Shown: positions 27,639 to 35,026 of the stretch, piece by piece
Position numbering within the stretch: position 1 is the stretch's first letter
How the letters are laid out: each line of letters starts with the position of its first letter
Assembly: GCF_017464355.1 (NCBI RefSeq)
Contig: NZ_JAFUAG010000017.1
Location: forward strand, 182,526-246,525
DNA: 64,000 nucleotides
Source: Ruminococcus sp.
Lineage (GTDB): Bacteria > Bacillota > Clostridia > Oscillospirales > Ruminococcaceae
Direction of reading: 5' to 3'
Made by a program: the position numbers and the translations under genes
The notes under the pieces: generated by a model
What the model was told of the DNA's origin: nothing
What the model saw: the letters and a program-made list of their open reading frames with translations, nothing else
Databases searched by the model: none

Positions 27639-27842
27639 ATGAAAGTAAAGGCCTTTGTTTTCAGGACTTCTTCAGGTGAGATAACGGCGGCATACTATGA
27701 TATGCAGCGCCTTGAATACCGCACATTCTCGCAGAAAAGGTACTTTGAGGGTGCTGACAGCATAAAGGCGGGCACCTATGTGAACCTTATAGTGCGGCGG
27801 CAGGAGAGGGGCTATAAAGCCGTGAGGATACTGTACTTCTGA
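27639..27842 (+). CDS. Small conserved-looking protein, unknown function
   Basis: A 67-residue basic, aromatic-rich protein beginning MKVKAFVFRTSSGEITAAYY and ending AVRILYF. No signal peptide, membrane span or metal site is seen. It follows the small membrane protein by 9 bases and is probably the last gene of the asnS operon; a TGCAAGTTT/AAACTTGCA hairpin lies just after it (27849-27874). No family is recognised. Confidence 0.6.
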   Translation: MKVKAFVFRTSSGEITAAYYDMQRLEYRTFSQKRYFEGADSIKAGTYVNLIVRRQERGYKAVRILYF

Positions 27843-27934
27843 GAAAACTGCAAGTTTAAATTTTCAAACTTGCATAAATTTAACGAGAAAAACCCATAAA
27901 AATACGTTATAACGGAAATTTTGAGTAAAACCAC

Positions 27935-27963
27935 TTGACATATATGCAATTATGATGTATAAT
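27935..27963 (+). promoter_or_regulatory. Sigma-A promoter of asnA with overlapping palindrome
   Basis: TTGACA (27935-27940), a 17-base spacer, TATAAT (27958-27963). An inverted repeat, TATGCAATTAT and ATAATTGCATA, spans the spacer and the -10 region (about 27943-27972) and could be an operator. Confidence 0.88.
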
Positions 27964-27973
27964 AATTGCATAG

Positions 27974-28030
27974 TAAGGAACAAGGACGTTCCGATCGCGA
28001 TCATGTGGTCGGAATGTCTTTTTATTTTTT
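27974..28030 (+). promoter_or_regulatory. asnA leader attenuator
   Basis: The 5' leader contains an intrinsic terminator: GACGTTCCGATC pairs with GGTCGGAATGTC (27985-28018) and is followed by TTTTTATTTTTT, 30 bases before the asnA start. Its 5' arm is also claimed by a competing hairpin, GGAAC-AAGGAC-GTTCC, whose six-base loop has A at position 1 and G at position 4, the pattern recognised by ANTAR antiterminator proteins. The terminator is clear; ANTAR control is inference. Confidence 0.72.
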
Positions 28031-28059
28031 ACGAAAGATCCAGAAAGGTAGTGAACGAT

Positions 28060-29070
28060 ATGTCAAGATCACTGTATCTGCCCGAGGGCTATGCCTCGGC
28101 ACTGTCGCTGAGAGAAACTCAGCACGCAATCAAGTACATCAAGGACATTTTCCAGCAGGCGCTGTCCATACAGCTCATGCTCGACCGTGTTTCTGCACCG
28201 CTTATAGTCCGCAGGGGAAGTGGTATAAATGATGACCTCAATGGTGTTGAGCGCAAGGTAAACTTCGATATCAAGGAGATAGAGGGCGAAGCTGAGGTCG
28301 TACAGTCTCTGGCCAAGTGGAAGAGAATGGCGCTGTACCGCTACGGCTATCAGGCAGGCGAGGGCATTTACACCGATATGAACGCTATCCGCCGCGATGA
28401 CGATACCGATAACCTCCACTCCATTTTCGTTGACCAGTGGGACTGGGAAAAGGTGATAAGACGTGACCAGCGCACTGAGGAATTCCTTAAGGAGACCGTA
28501 AAGTGCGTGGTAAAGGCCATTGTCTACACCAAGCGCAAGGTAAGCCTGAGATACCCCCAGCTGAAAAACACTATCAGCGAGGACGTGTTCTTCATCACCA
28601 CTCAGGAGCTGGAGGATATGTACCCCGACAAGACCTCCAAGGAGAGGGAAATGCTCATCACCAAGGAGCATAAGACCGTGTTCATCATGAAGATAGGCGG
28701 CAAGCTCAAAAGCGGTGTAAAGCACGACGGCAGAGCCCCCGACTACGATGACTGGTCGCTGAACGGCGACATATTCTTCTGGGACGATGTGCTGGATAAC
28801 GCTATAGAGATATCCTCCATGGGCGTAAGAGTAGATGAGAAGTCCCTGGCCAGCCAGCTGAAGGAAGCTGACGCTGAGGACAGAATGCAGTATGACTACC
28901 ACAAGATGATAGCAAACGGCACCCTCCCCCTGACTATCGGCGGCGGTATCGGCCAGTCAAGACTTTGTATGCTGTTGCTCGAAAAGGCACACATCGGCGA
29001 GGTGCAGTCAAGCATCTGGCCTGAGGATATGATAGAGAAGTGCGCTGAAAAGGGCATAACTCTTCTGTAA
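28060..29070 (+). CDS. asnA: Aspartate-ammonia ligase (asparagine synthetase A)
   Basis: Makes asparagine from aspartate, ammonia and ATP in the cytoplasm. The 336 residues match the usual length of AsnA (about 330). Family segments include QHAIKYIKDIFQQ, PLIVRRGSGINDDLNG, KWKRMALYRYGYQAGEG, FVDQWDWEKVI and the C-terminal GGGIGQSRLCMLLLEKAHIGE, in an aminoacyl-tRNA-synthetase-like class II fold. The ATG at 28060 follows AGAAAGG; an in-frame ATG at 27952 lies inside the promoter and cannot be the start. It sits next to the Asn T-box/asnS operon but has its own promoter and attenuator. Confidence 0.94.
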   Translation: MSRSLYLPEGYASALSLRETQHAIKYIKDIFQQALSIQLMLDRVSAPLIVRRGSGINDDLNGVERKVNFDIKEIEGEAEVVQSLAKWKRMALYRYGYQAGEGIYTDMNAIRRDDDTDNLHSIFVDQWDWEKVIRRDQRTEEFLKETVKCVVKAIVYTKRKVSLRYPQLKNTISEDVFFITTQELEDMYPDKTSKEREMLITKEHKTVFIMKIGGKLKSGVKHDGRAPDYDDWSLNGDIFFWDDVLDNAIEISSMGVRVDEKSLASQLKEADAEDRMQYDYHKMIANGTLPLTIGGGIGQSRLCMLLLEKAHIGEVQSSIWPEDMIEKCAEKGITLL

Positions 29071-29132
29071 ATGTGGTTATCCCGCTGACGCACCACAAAA
29101 ACAGCGGCTATACAGAACTTAAGGTTCTTGAC

Positions 29133-29171
29133 GTATATCTTTCCCCCGCCGCAGGCGGGGGAAAGATATAC
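29133..29171. repeat. GC-rich palindromic element, copy 1
   Basis: A perfect 18-bp inverted repeat with a 3-base loop: GTATATCTTTCCCCCGCC, GCA, then its complement. The core TTTCCCCCGCC/GGCGGGGGAAA recurs at 56201-56245 with different but again complementary flanks. No T-run follows, so it is not an ordinary terminator. Confidence 0.7.
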
Positions 29172-29254
29172 AACGCTCAATTATCCTTTTGTTTACCGCA
29201 TTTTTAGTTGGTGTGCTAAAGGGATAGTCATATCTGTAAATACAAAACGTTAAA

Positions 29255-29285
29255 GGCCGCAGGAACTTCTTCCTGCGGCCTTTTT
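29255..29285. terminator. Terminator between asnA and the CPBP gene
   Basis: GGCCGCAGGAA and TTCCTGCGGCC form a perfect 11-bp stem. On the plus strand TTTTT follows; on the minus strand TTTAA. It probably ends both asnA and the CPBP gene. Confidence 0.85.
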
Positions 29286-29323
29286 GCTGTCTTTTTCTTT
29301 TGTTCTTTGTTCTGTATCTGTAT

Positions 29324-30043
29324 TTATGCTGTCGCGGGTACAGTCTGTGCTTCGGGGGAAGCTTTGAGCTGTCTGCGGTAGATGACATAGCATATAACGC
29401 CTACTGCCACGCAGACGATACCGCCTGCGGTGTCGATGATGTAGTTGCTCTCCCGTGCTGCAAGGCCGAGAATGTCCACCAGACCGTGAACTATGACAGG
29501 TATCAGCAGGCTGCCCGACTTCGCACGGAAAACTGAGAGCGCAAAGCCTATGCCCGCAGCGTAAACTACCTGTAAAAGTATGAAGTACAGCTTGTCGCTG
29601 CCCAGGTTGAGCAGGTGTATCATGCCGAAAGCTATGCTTGTGATGACTATAGCCTTATGCTCGCCCCACTTTTCCTTTGCGAACTTGAAGAAAGCACCGC
29701 GGAAGATGAATTCTTCCATAAAGCCCACATATATGGCCTGTAATATGACTCTGGCTGTAAGGTCCATGCCGACGAATATGTAAGGTATGTTTATCAGCGG
29801 CATGAAGAAAAGTATTATGGCAAGGGGTCTCAGACCCTTGTGGTCTCCCCTGCACAGACCGTAGCCTGTGCGTTCTTCGTTCTTGCCTGTCATGCTTACC
29901 ACAAGTACCACTGCAAAGATGTATCCTGCCAGATCACCCAGCAGTTTTATGGGCGAGATGGCATTCAGCACCCCTGTTATTATCGGCGCCGCCAGCAGGT
30001 ATATCGCCAGTGCGGCAATGGCTGTGTTTCTTGATCTTTTCAT
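29324..30043 (-). CDS. CPBP (CAAX-type) intramembrane metalloprotease
   Basis: A 239-residue integral membrane protein of the Abi/CPBP family. The signature residues are present: FMEEFIFRG (Glu110, Glu111, Arg115), FGMIHLLN (His143) and IVHGLVDI (His186), which together form the presumed zinc site within the membrane. About seven hydrophobic segments are visible. Bacterial relatives often give immunity to, or process, small peptides such as bacteriocins; the target here is unknown. The upstream DNA carries a duplicated promoter with LytTR-like boxes, which fits peptide- or envelope-signal control. An A/G-rich stretch with GGAG lies before the ATG. Confidence 0.88.
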   Translation of the reverse strand: MKRSRNTAIAALAIYLLAAPIITGVLNAISPIKLLGDLAGYIFAVVLVVSMTGKNEERTGYGLCRGDHKGLRPLAIILFFMPLINIPYIFVGMDLTARVILQAIYVGFMEEFIFRGAFFKFAKEKWGEHKAIVITSIAFGMIHLLNLGSDKLYFILLQVVYAAGIGFALSVFRAKSGSLLIPVIVHGLVDILGLAARESNYIIDTAGGIVCVAVGVICYVIYRRQLKASPEAQTVPATA

Positions 30044-30059
30044 TTTTGTTTTCTCCTCT

Positions 30060-30147
30060 CTTTGTTGTGACCATTATATCACATATCTGTCTTTTGTGTA
30101 ATGATATGAGGTGAACGGTGCAAAAAACATTGCGAACTGCAAAAGCC
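30060..30147 (-). promoter_or_regulatory. CPBP promoter unit A with LytTR-like direct repeat
   Basis: On the minus strand: two GTTC-centred boxes (GCAGTTCGC and ACCGTTCAC) exactly 21 bp apart at 30140-30111, then an extended -10 TGATATAAT (TATAAT at 30078-30073) 32 bp downstream. The -10 lies 30 bp before the gene. The unit is duplicated as unit B. Confidence 0.65.
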
Positions 30148-30178
30148 TTTTGTCGGACGTTTCCTTTGTCCTCCTTCC

Positions 30179-30268
30179 TTTGTTGTACCCATGATACCAC
30201 AAATATGCCTTATCGGGGAAAAAACAAAGCGAACGGCATGAAAAATATCGTGAACTGCAAAAAGCCCC
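30179..30268 (-). promoter_or_regulatory. CPBP promoter unit B, diverged duplicate of unit A
   Basis: An imperfect duplicate of 30060-30147. The boxes GCAGTTCAC and GCCGTTCGC are again 21 bp apart (30258-30229), followed by a TGGTATCAT -10-like element and CAACAAAG. The 21-bp spacing of GTT cores matches direct-repeat sites bound by LytTR-family response regulators. Confidence 0.6.
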
Positions 30269-30288
30269 CGTCATAAGACAGGGGCTTT
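30262..30288 (-). terminator. Terminator of the MoxR-type ATPase gene
   Basis: On the minus strand AAAGCCCCTGTC pairs with GACGGGGGCTTT (one G-T pair) around a 4-base loop, followed by TTTTT. It lies 6 bases after the stop and abuts promoter unit B. Confidence 0.8.
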
Positions 30289-30293
30289 GTAAA

Positions 30294-31823
30294 CTATTGT
30301 TCGCCGAACTTCAGGCAGTCCTCCAGATTGAGCTCGTACATATTATTATAGGTAGGCTCAACAGCGGGCTTGCCGATAAGTCTGTAGAACTCATCAGAAC
30401 CGTACTTCTTGATGAAGTCCATGGTGTGGCAGTTGATAGTCAGCTCTTCCAGCAGCTTTCTCATAACGGGGCTGTCAGCGCCGTAGGCAGCTTCCATGAA
30501 GATGAACATATTCTTAAGGCCTGTCATGGACTGGCTGGTAACGTTCTTGGCACCGTTCAGGAGGTTTGTGAACGCATTCTGGATGATTATGGTACATCTC
30601 TGCTTGTTGTCACGGCCCTCATTGGTACACTTGTCCATGTAAGCTTCCAGGTTGTGGATTATCCAGTGCTGTATCTTCTTGTTGGAAGGCGAGATTATTC
30701 TTGCCTTTACAGCCATATCCAGATTTTTCCTGGTGGTCATGATATGCTCTGCTATGATCTGACGGCAGGAAAGACCTTCGTTGATCTTAAGCAGTATATC
30801 CTCCAGCTTGGGGTGTATCTGACGAATCATCTTCTCCATCTGTATAGTTGTTCTCATGGTGTAGGTAACACCGTCCATCAGCAGGTTCAGCAGAGCGATA
30901 GCCTCTTCGGTATCAGCCTTGCCTGCTCTGTCAACAGCGTCCTGAGTGATGTTGCCGTCAAGTATGCTGTCGGGATCGTAGATCTCACGCAGCTCATTGA
31001 ACTTGCAGTAGAACTCGTAGAACATGGGAGCTATATCGTGATCCTGCAGGTACTGGCCTATCAGCTCGAGAGTAACAGCCATACCGTCGATCTCATACAG
31101 CTGGATCATCTCGGAAAGGTCCTCCCATGCACGGGCGGTGATGATCTTGTAGTTGTGTCTGTCGGTAGCGTCTATCTCATAATAGTGGCCGGGGTGCAGC
31201 TCCAGATAAGCTATGATAGCAGGGTGAACACCGCCGTAGTAGCCGTATTCCTTCCAGCACAGGAAGTCAGCCTCGCACTCTACCTTCTTGAAACGGTCCC
31301 ATGTAACGATATCGAACTCGTTAACGGACTTGTTGAACTGAGGGGGATTACCTGCGGTAACTATTACCCATCCGGGAGGTATCTGGTGCAGACCGAAGAT
31401 CTTGTACTGCAAGAACTGTAACATGATAGGTGCCAGAGATTCCGATACGCAGTTTATCTCATCGAGGAACAGTATACCCTCACGGATATGTGTCTGCTCC
31501 ATGGTGTAGTAGATGTTTGCGATGATCTCGGACATGGTATATTCGGAGACCTTGACGTCAGCGCCGACAAAGTTCCTCTCAACTATAACAGGCAGACCCA
31601 TGGCAGATTCTCTGGTCTGGTGAGCCATAGAGTAGGAGATGAGGTTTACACCTGTCTCCTGAGCTATCTGGTCCATGATAGCGGTCTTGCCGATACCGGG
31701 AGGTCCCAGCAGGAAACAAGGTCTCTGATGCTCGATGCTGATCTTATACTCGCCGAACTCGTCCTTTATAAGGTAAGCTCTTATGGAGTCAAGGATCTGC
31801 TGCTTAGCGTCTTTTATGGTCAT
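30294..31823 (-). CDS. MoxR-like AAA+ ATPase
   Basis: A 509-residue cytoplasmic ATPase. The AAA core has Walker A GPPGIGKT (residues 40-47), Walker B ILFLDEIN, sensor-1 VIVTAGNPPQ and an arginine-containing VTWDRFKKVE segment. The C-terminal half (about 270-509) is helical and unassigned. MoxR proteins act with von Willebrand A proteins as chaperone-like assembly pairs. Here a VWA protein is encoded divergently across a 534-bp spacer, which supports a partnership. The ATG at 31823 follows GGAG; 18 upstream codons in the same frame lack a good site. The leader has a sigma-A promoter at 31883-31911. Confidence 0.85.
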   Translation of the reverse strand: MTIKDAKQQILDSIRAYLIKDEFGEYKISIEHQRPCFLLGPPGIGKTAIMDQIAQETGVNLISYSMAHQTRESAMGLPVIVERNFVGADVKVSEYTMSEIIANIYYTMEQTHIREGILFLDEINCVSESLAPIMLQFLQYKIFGLHQIPPGWVIVTAGNPPQFNKSVNEFDIVTWDRFKKVECEADFLCWKEYGYYGGVHPAIIAYLELHPGHYYEIDATDRHNYKIITARAWEDLSEMIQLYEIDGMAVTLELIGQYLQDHDIAPMFYEFYCKFNELREIYDPDSILDGNITQDAVDRAGKADTEEAIALLNLLMDGVTYTMRTTIQMEKMIRQIHPKLEDILLKINEGLSCRQIIAEHIMTTRKNLDMAVKARIISPSNKKIQHWIIHNLEAYMDKCTNEGRDNKQRCTIIIQNAFTNLLNGAKNVTSQSMTGLKNMFIFMEAAYGADSPVMRKLLEELTINCHTMDFIKKYGSDEFYRLIGKPAVEPTYNNMYELNLEDCLKFGEQ

Positions 31824-31882
31824 AAGCAAAAACTCCTTCAACACAGAATAGACAAAATCTATCCCAAAAATTTTCACTTAAT

Positions 31883-31911
31883 ATTATACATCATATCCAA
31901 ATCCATGTCAA
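31883..31911 (-). promoter_or_regulatory. Sigma-A promoter of the MoxR gene
   Basis: On the minus strand: TTGACA (31911-31906), a 17-base spacer, TATAAT (31888-31883), 60 bases before the gene start. Confidence 0.85.
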
Positions 31912-32263
31912 TAGCAAAAATAAATTTCGGAAATGTGACTTATTTTTATTAATTAAATATAGTCAATTTGGCAACTGCCCTCACAGGGGGCGCGGGCGCA
32001 GGATATGAGGCATATAATAATTGGCATATGCGACAAAACTTATATTTCAGAATTGTAAATTTTCACAACAGGGTAAAGCGGGCATTTTTTGCGCTGAAAA
32101 AGACAAAAATATCCAAAAACCACAAAACTTCCCCCTTCCGCAGGATAAAGGCTGAACGAAGTCGATATAAGGATATTAACAAATATGAACAGCGAAAACG
32201 TTTGCTGTCCCCACGGTAAAAAACAGGCAAAATATTTTGTGTAATATTTTCATAAGAATTGGC
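31912..32263. other. AT-rich divergent intergenic region
   Basis: About 350 bases between the divergent MoxR and VWA promoters. It is very AT-rich and has a short GCCCTCACAGGGGGC hairpin near 31977. I see no credible gene or known RNA; it is probably a shared regulatory region. Confidence 0.5.
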
Positions 32264-32292
32264 TTGAAAAAAGGGACACTGTATGTTAGAAT
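32264..32292 (+). promoter_or_regulatory. Sigma-A promoter of the VWA gene
   Basis: TTGAAA (32264-32269), a 17-base spacer, TAGAAT (32287-32292), 65 bases before the start codon. Confidence 0.75.
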
Positions 32293-32357
32293 ATACATAT
32301 AGATGAACTGCGCTCTTGAGCAGACAGATATAAATATATAAAGGTGGGGTAGAAGTA

Positions 32358-34706
32358 ATGAAGAAAAATCAGGGTGCGCCCACTGCAAATGATTTTGCGA
32401 AGAGCCTTGACAGAGGTATGCGCAAGAAAAAGGCAACGCTGATAACGCTGCTGATAATACTTGCCGTCGTCATAGCGGTGGTCATTATAGTGGGTATGGG
32501 CATAAGCCGCAGCAACCGCATAACCATGGCGAAAAATGCCATAACTCAGCTGGATATACAGAGTACCTACAAGGACCCCGAGTTCCCCGATACGGAGGAC
32601 TGGGACGGAGACGGTGTCATAAATATGCGTGAGGGCAATGCAGGCACAGGCGTGCAGAATTCGGATACGGACGGTGACGGTGTGAGTGACGGCGATGAGC
32701 TGACCCTGGGTACCGACCCCCTCAATCCCGATACCGACGGCGACGATATGCTGGACGGCTATGAGCTTATGGCAGGCACCAGCCCCCGTCTTGGCTGTAC
32801 CGACGGCAAGACCGATGACAAGGACAGGGTAGTGGTCGTTACCAAGAAGCTGGAGGGCTGCGAGCTGAACCTCAGCGGCAACCCCAACATAGCAGGTGCC
32901 TCGCTGGAAAAGCTGGACCTCTTCGGTATATCCTCAAACCCCAGCGTGGTTTCGGGGGCATATGACTACTATTCAGAGTACCCCTGTATCGAGGCCACCA
33001 TACGCATCGATGTGGACAAGGACAGGCTTAAGAAAAGCGGCTGCACCTACGATGACCTTAAGGTGCTGCGCTTTGATGCGGATACAAGAGAGTATACTGC
33101 GGTAGAATCCAGGGCGGAGAGCAAAAAGGGCTATGTACAGGCAGTTATAACCGAGCCGGGCACCTATGTGGTAGGCTCTGACAAGTCGGTGAACGAGCCT
33201 GCGACCACCCGTGTGGCTTTCCTCATAGACAACTCGGGCTCCATGTATCCCAAGGAGCTTTGCCCCACATCTTCCGAGAACGACGTGGATTTCAAAAGAC
33301 TTGATTTCACCCAGTCGCTCATAGATAAGTTCGACGCAGATTTCAGCATAGGCATAAGCAAGTTCACAGGCACCTATACCAAAATGTGCGATTTCACCAG
33401 CGACAGGCGTGAGCTGAGAGATGTCCTCAAGCGCATACGCACCGAGGACGAGGTGTTTGACGGCACCTTCAACCAGACAGCACTGAAAAAGTGTATCGGC
33501 GAATTCACCGCAACAGGGGACGGCAAGTACGTCAACATCATAGTTATGCTTTCTGACGGTGAGTCTGACGAGGTCGATGCAGAAACTATCGAGAGCCTTT
33601 CAAAGCTGGCCAATGAGCATTCCGTTATCGTGCTGACCGTTGGTCTGGGCAGGGATATCGACCGTGCATGGCTGCAGGAGGTAGCTTATTCCACAGGCGG
33701 AAAGTATTACTCCGCATCTGACGCCACTGCACTGGACGATGTCTACAAGCAGATAGTGACTACGCTGAACTACGATATAGTCACCTATTCGGATTCCAGC
33801 GACGATGTAACAGGATATTCGCTGTTCAACACAGGCTTCGAGCCTTCAAGGAACGGCTTCGCTTTCAAGAATTTCAGGACTACCACCACTGCCAGCGTTG
33901 ACTTCGGCATGGCTGTAATGGCCAGGGACTGGTACCTGGGCAGCGTGCAGATGTCCCTGGGCGATATCTCACCTGCAGACCCCTCGGAGCAGAAGGTGGA
34001 CGCGGCAGGCTATGACCTCAGCGGCACCGATTCGGGCAAGGCCTATGAGGAGCGCAAGGCGCTGAACGCTCTGCAGCCTGCCATATTCAGGCATAAGTAC
34101 GCAGATGTCACCGAGTACCTTGATTATACCTCTGACGGCAATACCCTTGAAGTCAAGAAGAAGTACCGCATGGACGCAGTGAACAAGGGCTGGGAGATAA
34201 CCAAGCTGGAGATAGAAGCAGGAAACCTGTTGTGGACCAAGGTGGAACTGCTGAACATGAACATCGCTGACGGTATCGACAAGATAACCAAGAACTACGG
34301 TGAGAGCGACGCACAGCTGTGCGCAGCGCTGTACCGCCTGAATGCGCTGCAGTGGGACGATGCCGATACAGAGTTCAACCTGACAGGCGGCGACGAGGGC
34401 TTTATCACCCTCTGCCAGCAGCTCAGTCTGGGCGTGCCTGTGGTCACTACTATCGATGATACCCATACAGTTAACACTATCGGCCTTATCAGGGATTCAA
34501 GCTGCCACCGCAAGTATATCCTGCGGGTGTACGACAACAACTATCCCAACAAGATAAAGGAGCTTTATCTGGAAAAGAAGCCCGTGGCTGTACTTGCTAT
34601 AGATGCCGAGGGCAACGTTGAGGTCAAGGATCAGACCTTTACCTATGAAGCTACCTATGAGGGCAAAAAGGTTGGTCTGGCATTCTCGAATGTGGCAGAA
34701 CACTGA
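32358..34706 (+). CDS. Membrane-anchored VWA protein with thrombospondin type 3-like Ca-binding repeats
   Basis: A 782-residue single-pass protein with a cytoplasmic N-terminus (1-26, basic), a membrane helix (about 27-49) and a large outside part. Residues 81-140 carry Asp-rich calcium loops (DWDGDGVINMREG, DTDGDGVSDGDE, DTDGDDMLDGYE) of the TSP3 type. The VWA domain starts with an intact MIDAS motif DNSGSM (Asp291) and continues through VMLSDGESDEVD. About 270 C-terminal residues are unassigned. It probably binds a protein or surface ligand through metal. The divergent MoxR ATPase is a likely partner. GGTGGGG precedes the ATG. Confidence 0.88.
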   Translation: MKKNQGAPTANDFAKSLDRGMRKKKATLITLLIILAVVIAVVIIVGMGISRSNRITMAKNAITQLDIQSTYKDPEFPDTEDWDGDGVINMREGNAGTGVQNSDTDGDGVSDGDELTLGTDPLNPDTDGDDMLDGYELMAGTSPRLGCTDGKTDDKDRVVVVTKKLEGCELNLSGNPNIAGASLEKLDLFGISSNPSVVSGAYDYYSEYPCIEATIRIDVDKDRLKKSGCTYDDLKVLRFDADTREYTAVESRAESKKGYVQAVITEPGTYVVGSDKSVNEPATTRVAFLIDNSGSMYPKELCPTSSENDVDFKRLDFTQSLIDKFDADFSIGISKFTGTYTKMCDFTSDRRELRDVLKRIRTEDEVFDGTFNQTALKKCIGEFTATGDGKYVNIIVMLSDGESDEVDAETIESLSKLANEHSVIVLTVGLGRDIDRAWLQEVAYSTGGKYYSASDATALDDVYKQIVTTLNYDIVTYSDSSDDVTGYSLFNTGFEPSRNGFAFKNFRTTTTASVDFGMAVMARDWYLGSVQMSLGDISPADPSEQKVDAAGYDLSGTDSGKAYEERKALNALQPAIFRHKYADVTEYLDYTSDGNTLEVKKKYRMDAVNKGWEITKLEIEAGNLLWTKVELLNMNIADGIDKITKNYGESDAQLCAALYRLNALQWDDADTEFNLTGGDEGFITLCQQLSLGVPVVTTIDDTHTVNTIGLIRDSSCHRKYILRVYDNNYPNKIKELYLEKKPVAVLAIDAEGNVEVKDQTFTYEATYEGKKVGLAFSNVAEH

Positions 34707-34729
34707 CAGTTTCTGACAGGATATAACAG

Positions 34730-34757
34730 TGCGGCAGGGCAGCCTGCCGCATTTTTG
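34730..34757 (+). terminator. Terminator of the VWA gene
   Basis: TGCGGCAGG and CCTGCCGCA form a perfect 9-bp stem with a 4-base loop followed by TTTTTG, 24 bases after the stop. Confidence 0.88.
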
Positions 34758-34934
34758 TTATTTTATCGATATTCAGCAGGGCACTATATATTGTAAGTTT
34801 ATGGCAGCAAAATACCGCAATATATCGTATGAATAGATTAATGTAATCGTTTTCTGTGAGTGTTGCACAAAACCTGTGTGAAAAGTTTGTGATAATTTTT
34901 ACGCCGTGAAAAGGTTTACATGGCCGCAAAATGC

Positions 34935-34963
34935 TTGACAATCCTCAAAAATATTGCTATACT
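34935..34963 (+). promoter_or_regulatory. Strong sigma-A promoter of the surface protein gene
   Basis: TTGACA (34935-34940), a 17-base spacer, TATACT (34958-34963). The 170 bases before it, after the VWA terminator, show no gene. Confidence 0.85.
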
Positions 34964-35026
34964 GAAAACTAGGAATTTGAAGGATAATTCCGGAATATAT
35001 AATTTTGAAATTTGGAGGAGATCATA

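Noticed and set aside
27970-28030. asnA leader as a T-box or a glutamine riboswitch
   Set aside because: The T-box GGTGGTACCGCG motif is absent and the known glutamine-aptamer consensus could not be found; only the terminator and competing hairpin are supported.
27952-28059. Upstream extension of asnA (36 extra codons)
   Set aside because: It would begin inside the -10 region and run through the terminator hairpin; the start at 28060 has a proper ribosome-binding site and matches family length.
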